The notes below the pieces were generated by a model, which made no database searches, had not been told where the DNA came from, and saw only the letters and a list, made by a program, of their open reading frames with translations. Positions 6,481 through 14,522 of a stretch of DNA of 19,394 bases are shown here, piece after piece. Position 1 is the first letter of the stretch, and every line of letters begins with the position of its first letter. This stretch comes from Streptomyces katrae (lineage in GTDB: Bacteria; Actinomycetota; Actinomycetes; Streptomycetales; Streptomycetaceae): contig NZ_JZWV01000204.1 in the NCBI RefSeq assembly GCF_000966975.1, positions 1 through 19,394 of the forward strand, in the 5' to 3' direction. The translations under genes and the position numbers were made by a program.

Positions 6481-6912
6481 CTACGCGCGGGTGTCGGGTT
6501 TGGCTTCTCCGTTCCTGACCGGTCGCGTGTGGATCTTGGCGATGCAGGCGGGGATGGCGGCGCTGTCGCCGTGGTCGCGGGCCCGGTAGGCGCTCGGGCT
6601 CTCGCCGACCAGCTCGGTGAAACGGGAGCTGAACGAGCCCAGCGACGTACAGCCGACCTCGAAGCAGACCTCCGTCACCGACAGGTCGCCGCGCCGCAGC
6701 AGGGCCTTCGCCCGTTCGATGCGGCGGGTCATGAGGTAGCCGTACGGGGTCTCGCCGTAGGCGGCCCGGAAGCTGCGCTGGAAGTGGCCGACCGACATCA
6801 GGGCGATGCGCGCCAGGGCGGGGACGTCCAACGGCTTCGCGTAGTCGCGGTCCATCGCGTCACGGGCCCGGCGCAGCCGGACGAGGTCCTCCAGGTTCAC
6901 GCCGTCCACCAT
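6481..6912 (-). CDS. AraC-family regulator (single DNA-binding domain)
   Basis: A 143-residue protein consisting almost entirely of the AraC two-helix-turn-helix domain: first motif 'LDVPALARIALMSVGHFQRSFRAAYGETPYGYL', linker 'MTRRIERAKALLRRGDLSVTEVCFEVGCTSLGSFSSRFTELVGESPSAYR'. The usual N-terminal sensor domain is absent. The C-terminal tail 'AIPACIAKIHTRPVRN' is typical of the short AraC proteins that accompany VOC genes. The ATG at 6912 has only a weak ribosome site (GTGAG), and a GTG two codons later is possible. It is the first gene of the pair with the VOC protein and is divergent from the ABM-fold gene across 56 bp. Control of both directions is plausible but not shown. Confidence 0.88.
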   Translation of the reverse strand: MVDGVNLEDLVRLRRARDAMDRDYAKPLDVPALARIALMSVGHFQRSFRAAYGETPYGYLMTRRIERAKALLRRGDLSVTEVCFEVGCTSLGSFSSRFTELVGESPSAYRARDHGDSAAIPACIAKIHTRPVRNGEAKPDTRA

Positions 6913-6968
6913 CTCACAGGGCGAAATCGGCCTGCCAGAGCCGATCTTGGACGCCTAGGCTGCGCCGC

Positions 6969-7286
6969 ATGTCGAAGCAGCCGCCGCAGCAGCCCGTGAA
7001 ACTGGTCGTCCTGATCACCACCCTCCCCGGCCGGGGCCGGGAGCAGCGGGAGGCGTACGAGCGCCTCGCGCCGCTGGTCCGCGCGGAAGAGGGCTGCCTG
7101 CGCTACGACCTCCACGGGGTGACGGGCGACCCCGACCGCTTCGTCCTGATCGAGGAGTGGACCTCGCAGGAGGCCCTGGCCGCCCACGACACCACCCCCC
7201 ACATGCTCGAAGCCGACGCCACCACCCCCACCTTCCGCGCGGGCCCGGCCCAGGTCCTCCAACTGACCGCCGCGCCCTTGGCCTGA
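6969..7286 (+). CDS. ABM-fold protein, putative quinol monooxygenase
   Basis: A 105-residue protein with an antibiotic-biosynthesis-monooxygenase fold: 'VKLVVLITTLPGRGREQREAYERLAPLVRAEEGCLRYDLH', then 'DPDRFVLIEEWTSQEALAAHDTTPHM' and a final strand 'AQVLQLTAAP'. The 'EEGCLRYDL...F.LIEEWxSxExLxxH' pattern is characteristic of YgiN-like quinol monooxygenases, which act as cytoplasmic dimers without cofactors. The exact substrate is unknown. The ATG at 6969 has no strong ribosome site. It sits divergent from the AraC-VOC operon, so the three genes may respond together to an electrophile or quinone-type stress; this is inference. The gene ends 12 bp from the convergent Uma2 gene. Confidence 0.85.
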   Translation: MSKQPPQQPVKLVVLITTLPGRGREQREAYERLAPLVRAEEGCLRYDLHGVTGDPDRFVLIEEWTSQEALAAHDTTPHMLEADATTPTFRAGPAQVLQLTAAPLA

Positions 7287-7298
7287 CTCCGGTCCCGC

Positions 7299-7892
7299 TC
7301 AGGTGGTCTTGAACACCGTCGTGTCGATCTTGCAGTCGAACGGCGCGGGCACCGGCAGGGGGGTGCCGAAGGAGACGGTCTTGTGGGCCCGATAGCCCTG
7401 CGGGGACGGGTCGGAGAAGCAGGCGATCTCCCCGCCCTGCGCGTCGACCACGAGGTAGACGGGCACGACCTGCCCGTAGACCTGCAGCTTCTCCTCCCAG
7501 TCCACGTCCCGCGGGGAGACGGAGGTGAACTCGGCGACGAGGGAGAGGGCTGCCGCGTCGGCATGCCGGCCGTCGGCGTCGAAGGCGGCCTCGTCCGCGA
7601 CGTAGAGGTCCGGTCCGTAGGCGCGGCCGGCTGCCGGGAAGCTGAACAGGAAGGGCGAGGACTCGGCGATGTGCCCCTCAGGGGCGTGCTGCTCAAGCTG
7701 CTGCCGCAGGGCGCGCATGGAGCGCAGGTAACGCAGCTTCGACCACGGCGACACGATGATCTTCCCCCGGATGAGCTCGGCCTTGTAGCCGTCTGGTGTG
7801 TCCATTTCCTCGACCGCGCGCAGCACGTCCTCGAAGGTCCGTTCCCCCTCGACGGGCTCTATGGGCCGGGCTCGTTCGGTCATGGTCGTCAC
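7299..7892 (-). CDS. Uma2-family (DUF820) restriction-endonuclease-fold protein
   Basis: A 197-residue protein with the PD-(D/E)xK arrangement of Uma2 proteins. The N-terminal 'YKAELIRGKIIVSP' supplies Glu39, 'YGPDLYVAD' supplies Asp95, 'LVAEFTSVSPRDVDWEEKLQVYG' supplies Glu121 and Lys135, and 'VPVYLVVDAQGGEIACF' forms the following core strands. All four expected acidic or basic positions are intact, so the fold should be catalytically competent. The family is abundant in actinobacteria and cyanobacteria, mostly as single copies with no proven cellular role. The GTG at 7892 is preferred over the ATG three codons later because GGAGG lies 7 bases upstream of it. It is divergent from qcrB across about 190 bp. 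Confidence 0.9.
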   Translation of the reverse strand: MTTMTERARPIEPVEGERTFEDVLRAVEEMDTPDGYKAELIRGKIIVSPWSKLRYLRSMRALRQQLEQHAPEGHIAESSPFLFSFPAAGRAYGPDLYVADEAAFDADGRHADAAALSLVAEFTSVSPRDVDWEEKLQVYGQVVPVYLVVDAQGGEIACFSDPSPQGYRAHKTVSFGTPLPVPAPFDCKIDTTVFKTT

Positions 7893-8039
7893 CGTGGTCC
7901 TCCGGGCGGCGTCGGTGTCTCGTCACGCTACGTGCCTCCCCTCAGGCTAGCGCCGCACGCCGGCATCCGCCCCGGCCTCGGCGCGCCCCCGTATCCCGAT
8001 GCCCCCGTGTCTGTTCTGCCCCTGCCTGCCCCGGTTCGG

Positions 8040-8085
8040 TAGCGTGGTACGGCGTACGCGCCCGACGATCAGGAGGGGCACGCCG
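8040..8085 (+). promoter_or_regulatory. possible -10 element and strong ribosome site of the qcrB paralogue
   Basis: TAGCGT at 8040-8045 resembles a Streptomyces -10 element, and AGGAGGGG at 8071-8078 is a strong ribosome site 7 bases before the GTG at 8086. No convincing -35 element is visible. The ribosome site decides the GTG start over in-frame starts further upstream. Confidence 0.4.
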
Positions 8086-10155
8086 GTGCCGGGTTCCAAG
8101 CGGAGGACACGGGCGGTGGTGCGGGGTGCCGAGGCGCTGGACGCGCGGCTGCCGTTGGGGGAGGTGGCCCGGGGGGCGGTGCGGAAGGTGTTCCCCGACC
8201 ACTGGTCGTTCCTGCTCGGCGAACTCGCCCTGTACAGCTTCGTCGTCCTGCTGCTGACCGGGGTGTACCTGTCCTTCTTCTTCGACCCCTCCATGCGCGA
8301 GAGCGTCTACCACGGCTCGTACGGGCCGCTGCGCGGCGTGCGCATGTCGCAGGCCTACCTCTCCACCCTCCGCATCAGCTTCGACGTCCGCGGCGGGCTG
8401 CTGATCCGGCAGGTCCACCACTGGGCGGCGATCGTCTTCCTCGCCGCCATCGGCGCCCACCTGCTGCGCATCTTCCTCACCGGGGCCTTCCGCCGCCCCC
8501 GCGAGCTCAACTGGACCATCGGCGTCACCCTGTTCGCGCTGGCCACGCTGGAGGGCTTCGCCGGCTACTCCCTCCCCGACGACCTGCTGTCCGGGACCGG
8601 GCTGCGCATCGCGCAGGGCGTCGCGATGTCGGTGCCGGTCGTCGGCACCTACCTGGCCTCCTTCGCCTTCGGCGGGGAGTTCCCCGGGACCGACATCGTC
8701 GCCCGGCTCTACCCCGTGCACATCCTGCTGGTGCCGGGCCTGCTGCTGGGCCTGATCACCGTGCACCTGCTGCTGGTCGTCCACCTCAAGCACACCCATT
8801 GGCCGGGGCCCGGCCGCACCGGCCGCAACGTCGTCGGCCTGCCCTTCTTCCCGCAGTACCTGGCCAAGTCGGGCGGGCTGTTCCTCCTCGTCTTCGGCCT
8901 GCTCGCCGCCCTCGCCGCCGTCGCGCAGGTCAACCCCATCTGGGCGTACGGGCCCTACCGGCCCGACTTCGTCTCCACCGGCTCCCAGCCCGACTGGTAC
9001 ATCGGCTTCCTGGAGGGCTCCCTGCGGCTGATGCCCGGGGCCGAGACCCGGCTGTGGGGGCACACGGTGGTGTGGAACCCGTTCGTGGCGGCCGTCCTGC
9101 TGCCCGGCGCGTTCTTCACCGTGCTGTACGCCTACCCCTTCTTCGAGCGCTGGATCACGGGCGACACCGGCGAACGCCACCTGTGCGACCGGCCCCGCGA
9201 CCGGCCCGTCCGTACGGGGCTGGGCGCGGCGGCCCTCGCCTGGTACGCCGTGCTGCTGCTGGCCGGGGCCCAGGACATCCTCGCGTTCGTCTTCGCCGTG
9301 CCCCTGCCGGAGCTGACCTGGACCCTGCGCGTGGCCTTCTTCGCGGTGCCGGCGGTGGTGTTCTGGCTCACCCGGCGGCTGTGCCTGGCCCTCCGGGACC
9401 GGGAGCGGGAGCTGCTGGCCGAGGGTGAGGAGACGGGCCTGGTGCGCCAGGGCGTCGAGGGCGGCTTCCACCCCGAGCACCGGGCGCTGCCCCCCGCCGA
9501 GCGGTACCGGATGCTGGTCGGGGAGCAGCCCCGGCCGCTGGAGGACGACCAGGATCCGACCCGCCCCCTGCCGCACCGGGTGGCCGAGCGGGCCCGGGCG
9601 GCCATCAGCTCCTGGTACTACCGCGACCGCGTCCCCTACCCGGTGACCCCCGAGCAGCGCACGGAGATCGCCCCGAGCAGCGCACGGAGATCGCCGAGGT
9701 CACGGCCGGCCCGGACCGCCCGCCGGCCCCGTAGGCCCCGAGGTCCCGTAGGCCCGCCGGCCCCGCAGCCCCCGAGGTCCCGTGGCCCTACTCCGGGTGG
9801 CCGAGGTTCTGGAAGGCGAAGCCGAGGATCCCCGCCGCCAGTACCCCGAAGCCGATCAGGAACAGCCACAGCCCCTGCACCACCCCCAGCGCCGTCAGCG
9901 CGGCGCCGGCGGCGGTCAGGACGGGGTAGTGGCTGCGGTCGGGGAAGAAGATCCGCCGGCCGGAGGCCTCCAGCACCTCGGCGTCCCCGCGGTCCTCCGG
10001 CCGTTCCCCGCCCCGCCGGTGCTGGCGCCACAGGAAGGCGGCGACGAGGGCCGACATCACGAAGGACACGCACAGCGCGGAGCTGCCCGCCGGGTCGGTG
10101 GAGAACCAGCGGTAGACGACGGTGGTGGCCCCGAAGAACAGGGCCGTTCCGGTGA
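8086..10155 (+). CDS. qcrB: cytochrome b subunit (QcrB-like) with frameshifted C-terminal tail
   Basis: Residues 1-528 are an actinobacterial QcrB, the membrane cytochrome b of the bc1 complex that oxidises menaquinol. Heme ligand pairs are intact: His111/His125 in helix B and His212/His227 in helix D, with the 15-residue spacing of b6-like proteins. The quinol-site motif is PDWY (302-305), followed by 'GFLEGSLRLMPG'. At least eight membrane helices are evident. At codon 529 a perfect 23-bp tandem duplication shifts the frame. Without it the protein would end 'EIAEVTAGPDRPPAP' at the TAG at 9732-9734 (541 residues). As written, about 160 Arg/Pro-rich residues follow, antisense to ctaF, to 10155 (689 residues). 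QcrA and QcrC are not in the window, so this is probably a paralogue outside the main qcr operon. Core function could survive, since only the cytoplasmic tail changes. Confidence 0.9.
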   Translation: MPGSKRRTRAVVRGAEALDARLPLGEVARGAVRKVFPDHWSFLLGELALYSFVVLLLTGVYLSFFFDPSMRESVYHGSYGPLRGVRMSQAYLSTLRISFDVRGGLLIRQVHHWAAIVFLAAIGAHLLRIFLTGAFRRPRELNWTIGVTLFALATLEGFAGYSLPDDLLSGTGLRIAQGVAMSVPVVGTYLASFAFGGEFPGTDIVARLYPVHILLVPGLLLGLITVHLLLVVHLKHTHWPGPGRTGRNVVGLPFFPQYLAKSGGLFLLVFGLLAALAAVAQVNPIWAYGPYRPDFVSTGSQPDWYIGFLEGSLRLMPGAETRLWGHTVVWNPFVAAVLLPGAFFTVLYAYPFFERWITGDTGERHLCDRPRDRPVRTGLGAAALAWYAVLLLAGAQDILAFVFAVPLPELTWTLRVAFFAVPAVVFWLTRRLCLALRDRERELLAEGEETGLVRQGVEGGFHPEHRALPPAERYRMLVGEQPRPLEDDQDPTRPLPHRVAERARAAISSWYYRDRVPYPVTPEQRTEIAPSSARRSPRSRPARTARRPRRPRGPVGPPAPQPPRSRGPTPGGRGSGRRSRGSPPPVPRSRSGTATAPAPPPAPSARRRRRSGRGSGCGRGRRSAGRRPPAPRRPRGPPAVPRPAGAGATGRRRRGPTSRRTRTARSCPPGRWRTSGRRRWWPRRTGPFR
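9648..9697 (+). repeat. 23-bp perfect tandem duplication in qcrB
   Basis: The unit starting GAGCAGCGCACGGAG at 9652 recurs at 9675. Counting flanking Cs, 25 bases match at a shift of 23. Because 23 is not a multiple of three it frameshifts the gene. Reading on from the second copy in the original phase reaches a stop at 9732-9734 with a natural-looking ending. Confidence 0.9.
9718..9785 (+). repeat. 34-bp imperfect tandem repeat over the ancestral qcrB stop
   Basis: Bases 9718-9751 and 9752-9785 are identical at 31 of 34 positions. The ancestral TAG stop at 9732-9734 becomes CAG in the second copy. The repeat fills the short gap between the qcrB end and the convergent ctaF stop. Confidence 0.85.
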
Positions 10156-10177
10156 ACAGCCAGGCCTCAGCCTTCAC
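9788..10177 (-). CDS. ctaF: cytochrome c oxidase subunit IV, actinobacterial type (CtaF)
   Basis: A 129-residue membrane protein. The N-terminus '[25 protein letters not shown]' is the family signature, followed by '[23 protein letters not shown]', a hydrophilic loop containing '[20 protein letters not shown]' and the last helix '[26 protein letters not shown]'. That gives about four membrane helices, as usual for this small aa3 oxidase subunit. The start is a GTG at 10177 that overlaps the end of ctaD by 11 bases, with GGAGGTG just upstream inside ctaD, so the two genes are translationally coupled. Its stop at 9788-9790 faces the ancestral qcrB stop 54 bp away. The frameshifted qcrB frame runs antisense through nearly the whole gene, which is a strong reason to regard that extension as non-native. 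Confidence 0.92.
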   Translation of the reverse strand: MKAEAWLFTGTALFFGATTVVYRWFSTDPAGSSALCVSFVMSALVAAFLWRQHRRGGERPEDRGDAEVLEASGRRIFFPDRSHYPVLTAAGAALTALGVVQGLWLFLIGFGVLAAGILGFAFQNLGHPE

Positions 10178-11825
10178 GGGGCACCTCCGGGTGGTGCAGG
10201 TCGAAGGCCGGGGACTCCGAGCGGATCCGCGGCACGGCGTGGAAGTTGTGGCGGGGCGGCGGACAGCTCGTCGCCCACTCCAGGGAACGGCCCCAGCCCC
10301 AGGGGTCGTCGACCGTCACCCGCGCACCCCCGCGCTGCGTCTTCCAGACGTTGTAGAGGAACGGCAGCGTGGAGACCCCCAGCAGGAAGGCGCCGATCGA
10401 GGACAGGGTGTTGAGGAGGGTGAACCCGTCCGACGCCAGGTAGTCGGCGTAGCGGCGCGGCATGCCCTGCTCGCCCAGCCAGTGCTGGACCAGGAAGGTC
10501 AGCTGGAATCCGGGGAACAGGGTCCAGAAGTGCAGCCGGCCCAGCCGCTCGTCCAGCATCCGGCCGGTCAGCTTGGGCCACCAGAAGTAGAGCCCGCCGA
10601 AGGTGGCGAAGACGATCGTGCCGAAGAGGACGTAGTGCAGGTGGGCCACGACGAAGTAGCTGTCGGTGAGGTGGAAGTCCAGCGGCGGGGAGGCGATCAG
10701 CACCCCGGTGAGGCCGCCCAGCAGGAAGGTGACGAGGAAGCCGATCGACCACAGCATCGGTGTCTCGAAGGACAGCGAGCCGTGCCACATCGTGCCGATC
10801 CAGTTGAAGAACTTCACCCCCGTCGGCACGGCGATCAGGAAGGACAGCAGGGAGAAGAACGGCAGCAGGACCGCGCCCGTCGCGAACATGTGGTGCGCCC
10901 ACACGGTCGCGGACAGGCCGGTGATGGCGATCGTCGCCCCGATCAGGGACACGTACCCGAACATGGGCTTGCGGCTGAAGACCGGCAGGATCTCGCTGAC
11001 CACGCCGAAGAACGGCAGGGCCACGATGTAGACCTCCGGATGGCCGAAGAACCAGAACAGGTGCTGCCACAGCAGCGCACCCCCGTTCGCCGCGTCGAAG
11101 ACGTGCGCGCCGAACTTGCGGTCCGCCTCCAGGGCCAGCAGGGCGGCCGTGAACACGGGGAACGCCAGCAGCGCCAGGATGGACGTGAACAGCACGTTCC
11201 AGGTGAAGATCGGCATCCGGAACAGGGTCATGCCCGGCGCGCGCAGGCAGACGATCGTGGTGATGAAGTTGACCGCGCCGAGGATGGTGCTCAGGCCCGC
11301 CACGGCCAGCCCCATCGCCCACAGGTCGGGGCCCGTCCCGGGGGAGTACACGGCGCCGTTGAGCGGGGCGTACGCGAACCAGCCGAAGGCCGCCGCCCCG
11401 TCGGCGGTCAGGAAGCCCGAGACCACCATCAGGCCGCCGAACAGGTACACCCAGTACGTGAAGGCGTTCATCCGGGGGAAGGCCACGTCCGGCGCCCCGA
11501 TCTGCAGCGGCATCACCGCGTTGGCGAAACCGGTGAAGGTCGGCGTCGCGAACAGCAGCATCATGATCGTGGCGTGGACGGTGAGCAGCTCGTTGTACTG
11601 CTGGTTCGACACGATCTGCAGCCCCGGCCGGGCCAGTTCCGCCCGCATCACCAGCGCCAGCACCCCGGCGACGAGGAAGAAGCCGAAGGCCGTCACCAGG
11701 TAGAGGTTGCCGATCACCTTGTGGTCGGTGGTCGAAAGCCAGCGCAGCACCGCCGAGCCCTGCCGGACCCGCCGTACGGTCCGGGCCGCCGTATCCGGCG
11801 GGGGTGAGGGGTCCAGCGCCGTCAT
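10167..11825 (-). CDS. ctaD: cytochrome c oxidase subunit I (CtaD)
   Basis: A 552-residue heme-copper oxidase subunit I of the A1 type, with twelve or so membrane helices. It reduces oxygen to water and pumps protons. Ligands are complete: His84 ('TVHATIM') and His397 for low-spin heme a, His395 ('VVAHLHY') for heme a3, and His262 with Tyr266 (GHPEVY) and His311/His312 ('VWAHHMF') for CuB. Proton-channel residues are also present: Asp113 and Asn120 ('[10 protein letters not shown]') for the D channel, Glu264, and Lys338 ('PTGVKFFNW') for the K channel. The ATG at 11825 has GGAGGACCG directly upstream; the long open frame before it is chance. It forms an operon with ctaF. CtaC and CtaE are not nearby, so assembly probably relies on subunits encoded elsewhere. 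Confidence 0.96.
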   Translation of the reverse strand: MTALDPSPPPDTAARTVRRVRQGSAVLRWLSTTDHKVIGNLYLVTAFGFFLVAGVLALVMRAELARPGLQIVSNQQYNELLTVHATIMMLLFATPTFTGFANAVMPLQIGAPDVAFPRMNAFTYWVYLFGGLMVVSGFLTADGAAAFGWFAYAPLNGAVYSPGTGPDLWAMGLAVAGLSTILGAVNFITTIVCLRAPGMTLFRMPIFTWNVLFTSILALLAFPVFTAALLALEADRKFGAHVFDAANGGALLWQHLFWFFGHPEVYIVALPFFGVVSEILPVFSRKPMFGYVSLIGATIAITGLSATVWAHHMFATGAVLLPFFSLLSFLIAVPTGVKFFNWIGTMWHGSLSFETPMLWSIGFLVTFLLGGLTGVLIASPPLDFHLTDSYFVVAHLHYVLFGTIVFATFGGLYFWWPKLTGRMLDERLGRLHFWTLFPGFQLTFLVQHWLGEQGMPRRYADYLASDGFTLLNTLSSIGAFLLGVSTLPFLYNVWKTQRGGARVTVDDPWGWGRSLEWATSCPPPRHNFHAVPRIRSESPAFDLHHPEVPREG

Positions 11826-11911
11826 CGGTCCTCCAGGGGGCCTCGCAGCTTCACGGCCCCGCGGCCTCGCGGTCCCGCCGCCGAGCGTGCACCCCCTTCG
11901 ACTACCGGCCG

Positions 11912-11930
11912 CCCGCCCCGCCGCCCGCCC
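11912..11930 (-). other. potential G-quadruplex upstream of ctaD
   Basis: On the minus strand four G-tracts of three or four (complementary to C runs at 11912-11914, 11916-11919, 11924-11926 and 11928-11930) lie in the sense orientation about 85 bases before the ctaD start. The motif meets the usual quadruplex pattern, but such runs are common at this GC content. The rest of 11826-11993 holds no recognisable gene. Confidence 0.3.
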
Positions 11931-11993
11931 GACGCGCCGGTGCCCGCCCGCGCCCGGCCGCCGTATCCCCCACCCGGGGGAGCCCGGGCCCGG

Positions 11994-12015
11994 CCGGGGC
12001 CCGGCCGGGCCCCGG
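11994..12015 (-). terminator. 22-bp perfect palindrome after the TetR gene
   Basis: CCGGGGCCCGG at 11994-12004 is followed immediately by its exact reverse complement at 12005-12015, ending one base before the TetR stop codon. A hairpin with a four-base loop would be very stable, so it may end TetR transcription before ctaD, which lies about 190 bp further along the same strand. It lacks a T-tract. Confidence 0.45.
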
Positions 12016-12016
12016 C

Positions 12017-12610
12017 CTACTCCCCGCCGTGGGCGCGGGTGATGAGGTCCGTCGCGACCTCCAGGGCGGCCAGCCGGGTCGCCTCCGGGTCGGCCTCGTC
12101 CACGTGCTGGAGGAACATCATCCCCGCGTGCAGCGTGAACAGGGCGCTCACGCAGCGCACCTGGTCCGCCAGCGGCCCGTCCTCCGTGCGCAGCAGCTCC
12201 ACCAGCTTCAGGATGCGCTGCTTGACGATCTCCCCGATGCTCAGCTCCCGCATCGTCGCCTGGTTCTCGTGCATGAACCGGTACAGCTGCCTGCCGGTGG
12301 CCAGCGCCTCGCTGTAACGGCGCAGCATCTCGCGCTTGGTCTCCAGCGTCTTCGGCTGTTCCTGCGCCCATTCGATCAGCTCGTCGATGGACCGCGTACG
12401 GTCGTCGAAGACGCTGATGATGATGTCTTCCTTGGTCTTGAAGTGGTAGTAGAGGGCGGCCTTCGTGACGTCCAGCCGCTCCGCGATCTCGCGGAGCGAG
12501 GTCTTCTCGTACCCCTGCTCGGCGAAGAGCTCCAGCGCGACGTCCTGGATGCGCTGGCGCGTGTTCCCCCGCTTGACCTGCGGTCCCGTGCCGCTGGAGC
12601 TGCTGGACAT
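12017..12610 (-). CDS. TetR-family repressor, probable regulator of the divergent exporter
   Basis: A 197-residue protein. Residues about 16-65 form the TetR DNA-binding domain: '[47 protein letters not shown]'. The rest is the helical ligand-binding and dimerisation part, including '[10 protein letters not shown]', '[10 protein letters not shown]' and '[23 protein letters not shown]'. GGGGAGACAC precedes the ATG at 12610; the longer open frame upstream would run through the operator region and is rejected. It is divergent from a 14-helix drug exporter, with two inverted copies of an operator-like sequence between them. Such pairs are usually drug- or metabolite-inducible; repression of both genes is inferred from that layout. 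Confidence 0.93.
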   Translation of the reverse strand: MSSSSSGTGPQVKRGNTRQRIQDVALELFAEQGYEKTSLREIAERLDVTKAALYYHFKTKEDIIISVFDDRTRSIDELIEWAQEQPKTLETKREMLRRYSEALATGRQLYRFMHENQATMRELSIGEIVKQRILKLVELLRTEDGPLADQVRCVSALFTLHAGMMFLQHVDEADPEATRLAALEVATDLITRAHGGE

Positions 12611-12624
12611 GTGTCTCCCCACGA

Positions 12625-12646
12625 ACTTACTTGACGCCCGGCTAGT
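12625..12646. promoter_or_regulatory. TetR operator candidate, copy 1
   Basis: This 22-bp block is the reverse complement of 12675-12696 at 21 of 22 positions. It ends in an 18-bp dyad ACTTGACGCCCGGCTAGT (12629-12646), approximately ACTnGnCG-nn-CGGCnAGT. It overlaps TTGACG at 12631-12636, a good -35 element for the exporter promoter. Confidence 0.65.
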
Positions 12647-12660
12647 GACGGGTCTACCTT
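12631..12660 (+). promoter_or_regulatory. candidate promoter of the MFS exporter
   Basis: TTGACG at 12631-12636 and TACCTT at 12655-12660 are separated by 18 bases, a fair match to a housekeeping-type promoter. The -35 element lies inside operator copy 1, and operator copy 2 lies just downstream of the -10, so bound TetR would block it. Confidence 0.4.
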
Positions 12661-12674
12661 CCCCAGTGTAGTGA

Positions 12675-12696
12675 ACTAGCCGGGCGGCAAGTAAGT
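12675..12696. promoter_or_regulatory. TetR operator candidate, copy 2
   Basis: This is the inverted partner of 12625-12646, separated from it by 28 bp. Its 18-bp core ACTAGCCGGGCGGCAAGT (12675-12692) is itself a dyad with half-site ACTnGCCG, as expected for a TetR dimer site. Confidence 0.65.
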
Positions 12697-12713
12697 GTCC
12701 GCGCGGCGAATGA

Positions 12714-14324
<1,611 letters not shown>

Positions 14325-14349
14325 CGCGCACGGACCGAGAACACGGCCC

Positions 14350-14395
14350 AAGAGGCGGGTGGGGCCCGGGATTCCCCGGGCCCCACCCGCCTCTT
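14350..14395 (+). terminator. strong hairpin terminator after the exporter
   Basis: A perfect inverted repeat with 21-bp arms (14350-14370 and 14375-14395) and a four-base ATTC loop begins 26 bp after the exporter's stop. No T-tract follows, which is usual for Streptomyces terminators. Confidence 0.9.
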
Positions 14396-14416
14396 CGCAT
14401 GTTCCAGGGGCCTGAG

Positions 14417-14504
14417 GGACACCTGTGTCCAGAGCGGCTATAAAGGACCAAAGTCCTCATTACCTGGAATTTATGGGGTAATTCAGGGGAACCTTCTCAG
14501 GTTC
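14417..14504. promoter_or_regulatory. cluster of short dyads upstream of the deacetylase
   Basis: A stretch of lower GC content holds three perfect small inverted repeats: GGACAC-CT-GTGTCC (14417-14430), AGGAC-CAAA-GTCCT (14444-14457) and GAACCT-TCTC-AGGTTC (14489-14504). TATAAA at 14439-14444 resembles a -10 element, but no good -35 element precedes it. The first dyad could be a regulator site and the last a leader hairpin. Roles are inferred. Confidence 0.35.
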
Positions 14505-14522
14505 GAAGGCGTCCTGATCCAC

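Noticed and set aside
7942..9576. 544-residue minus-strand frame opposite qcrB
   Set aside because: Gln/Glu/Gly/Val-rich antisense shadow of a membrane protein gene; the heme-ligand protein on the plus strand is unambiguous.
9735..10155. Arg/Pro-rich C-terminal domain of QcrB as a genuine new domain
   Set aside because: It is the antisense of ctaF and appears only because of the 23-bp duplication. Removing one unit gives a normal ending.
11826..12371. N-terminal extension of CtaD antisense to TetR
   Set aside because: Composition is shadow-like, it covers the TetR gene, and a GGAGG-supported ATG at 11825 gives the normal CtaD N-terminus.
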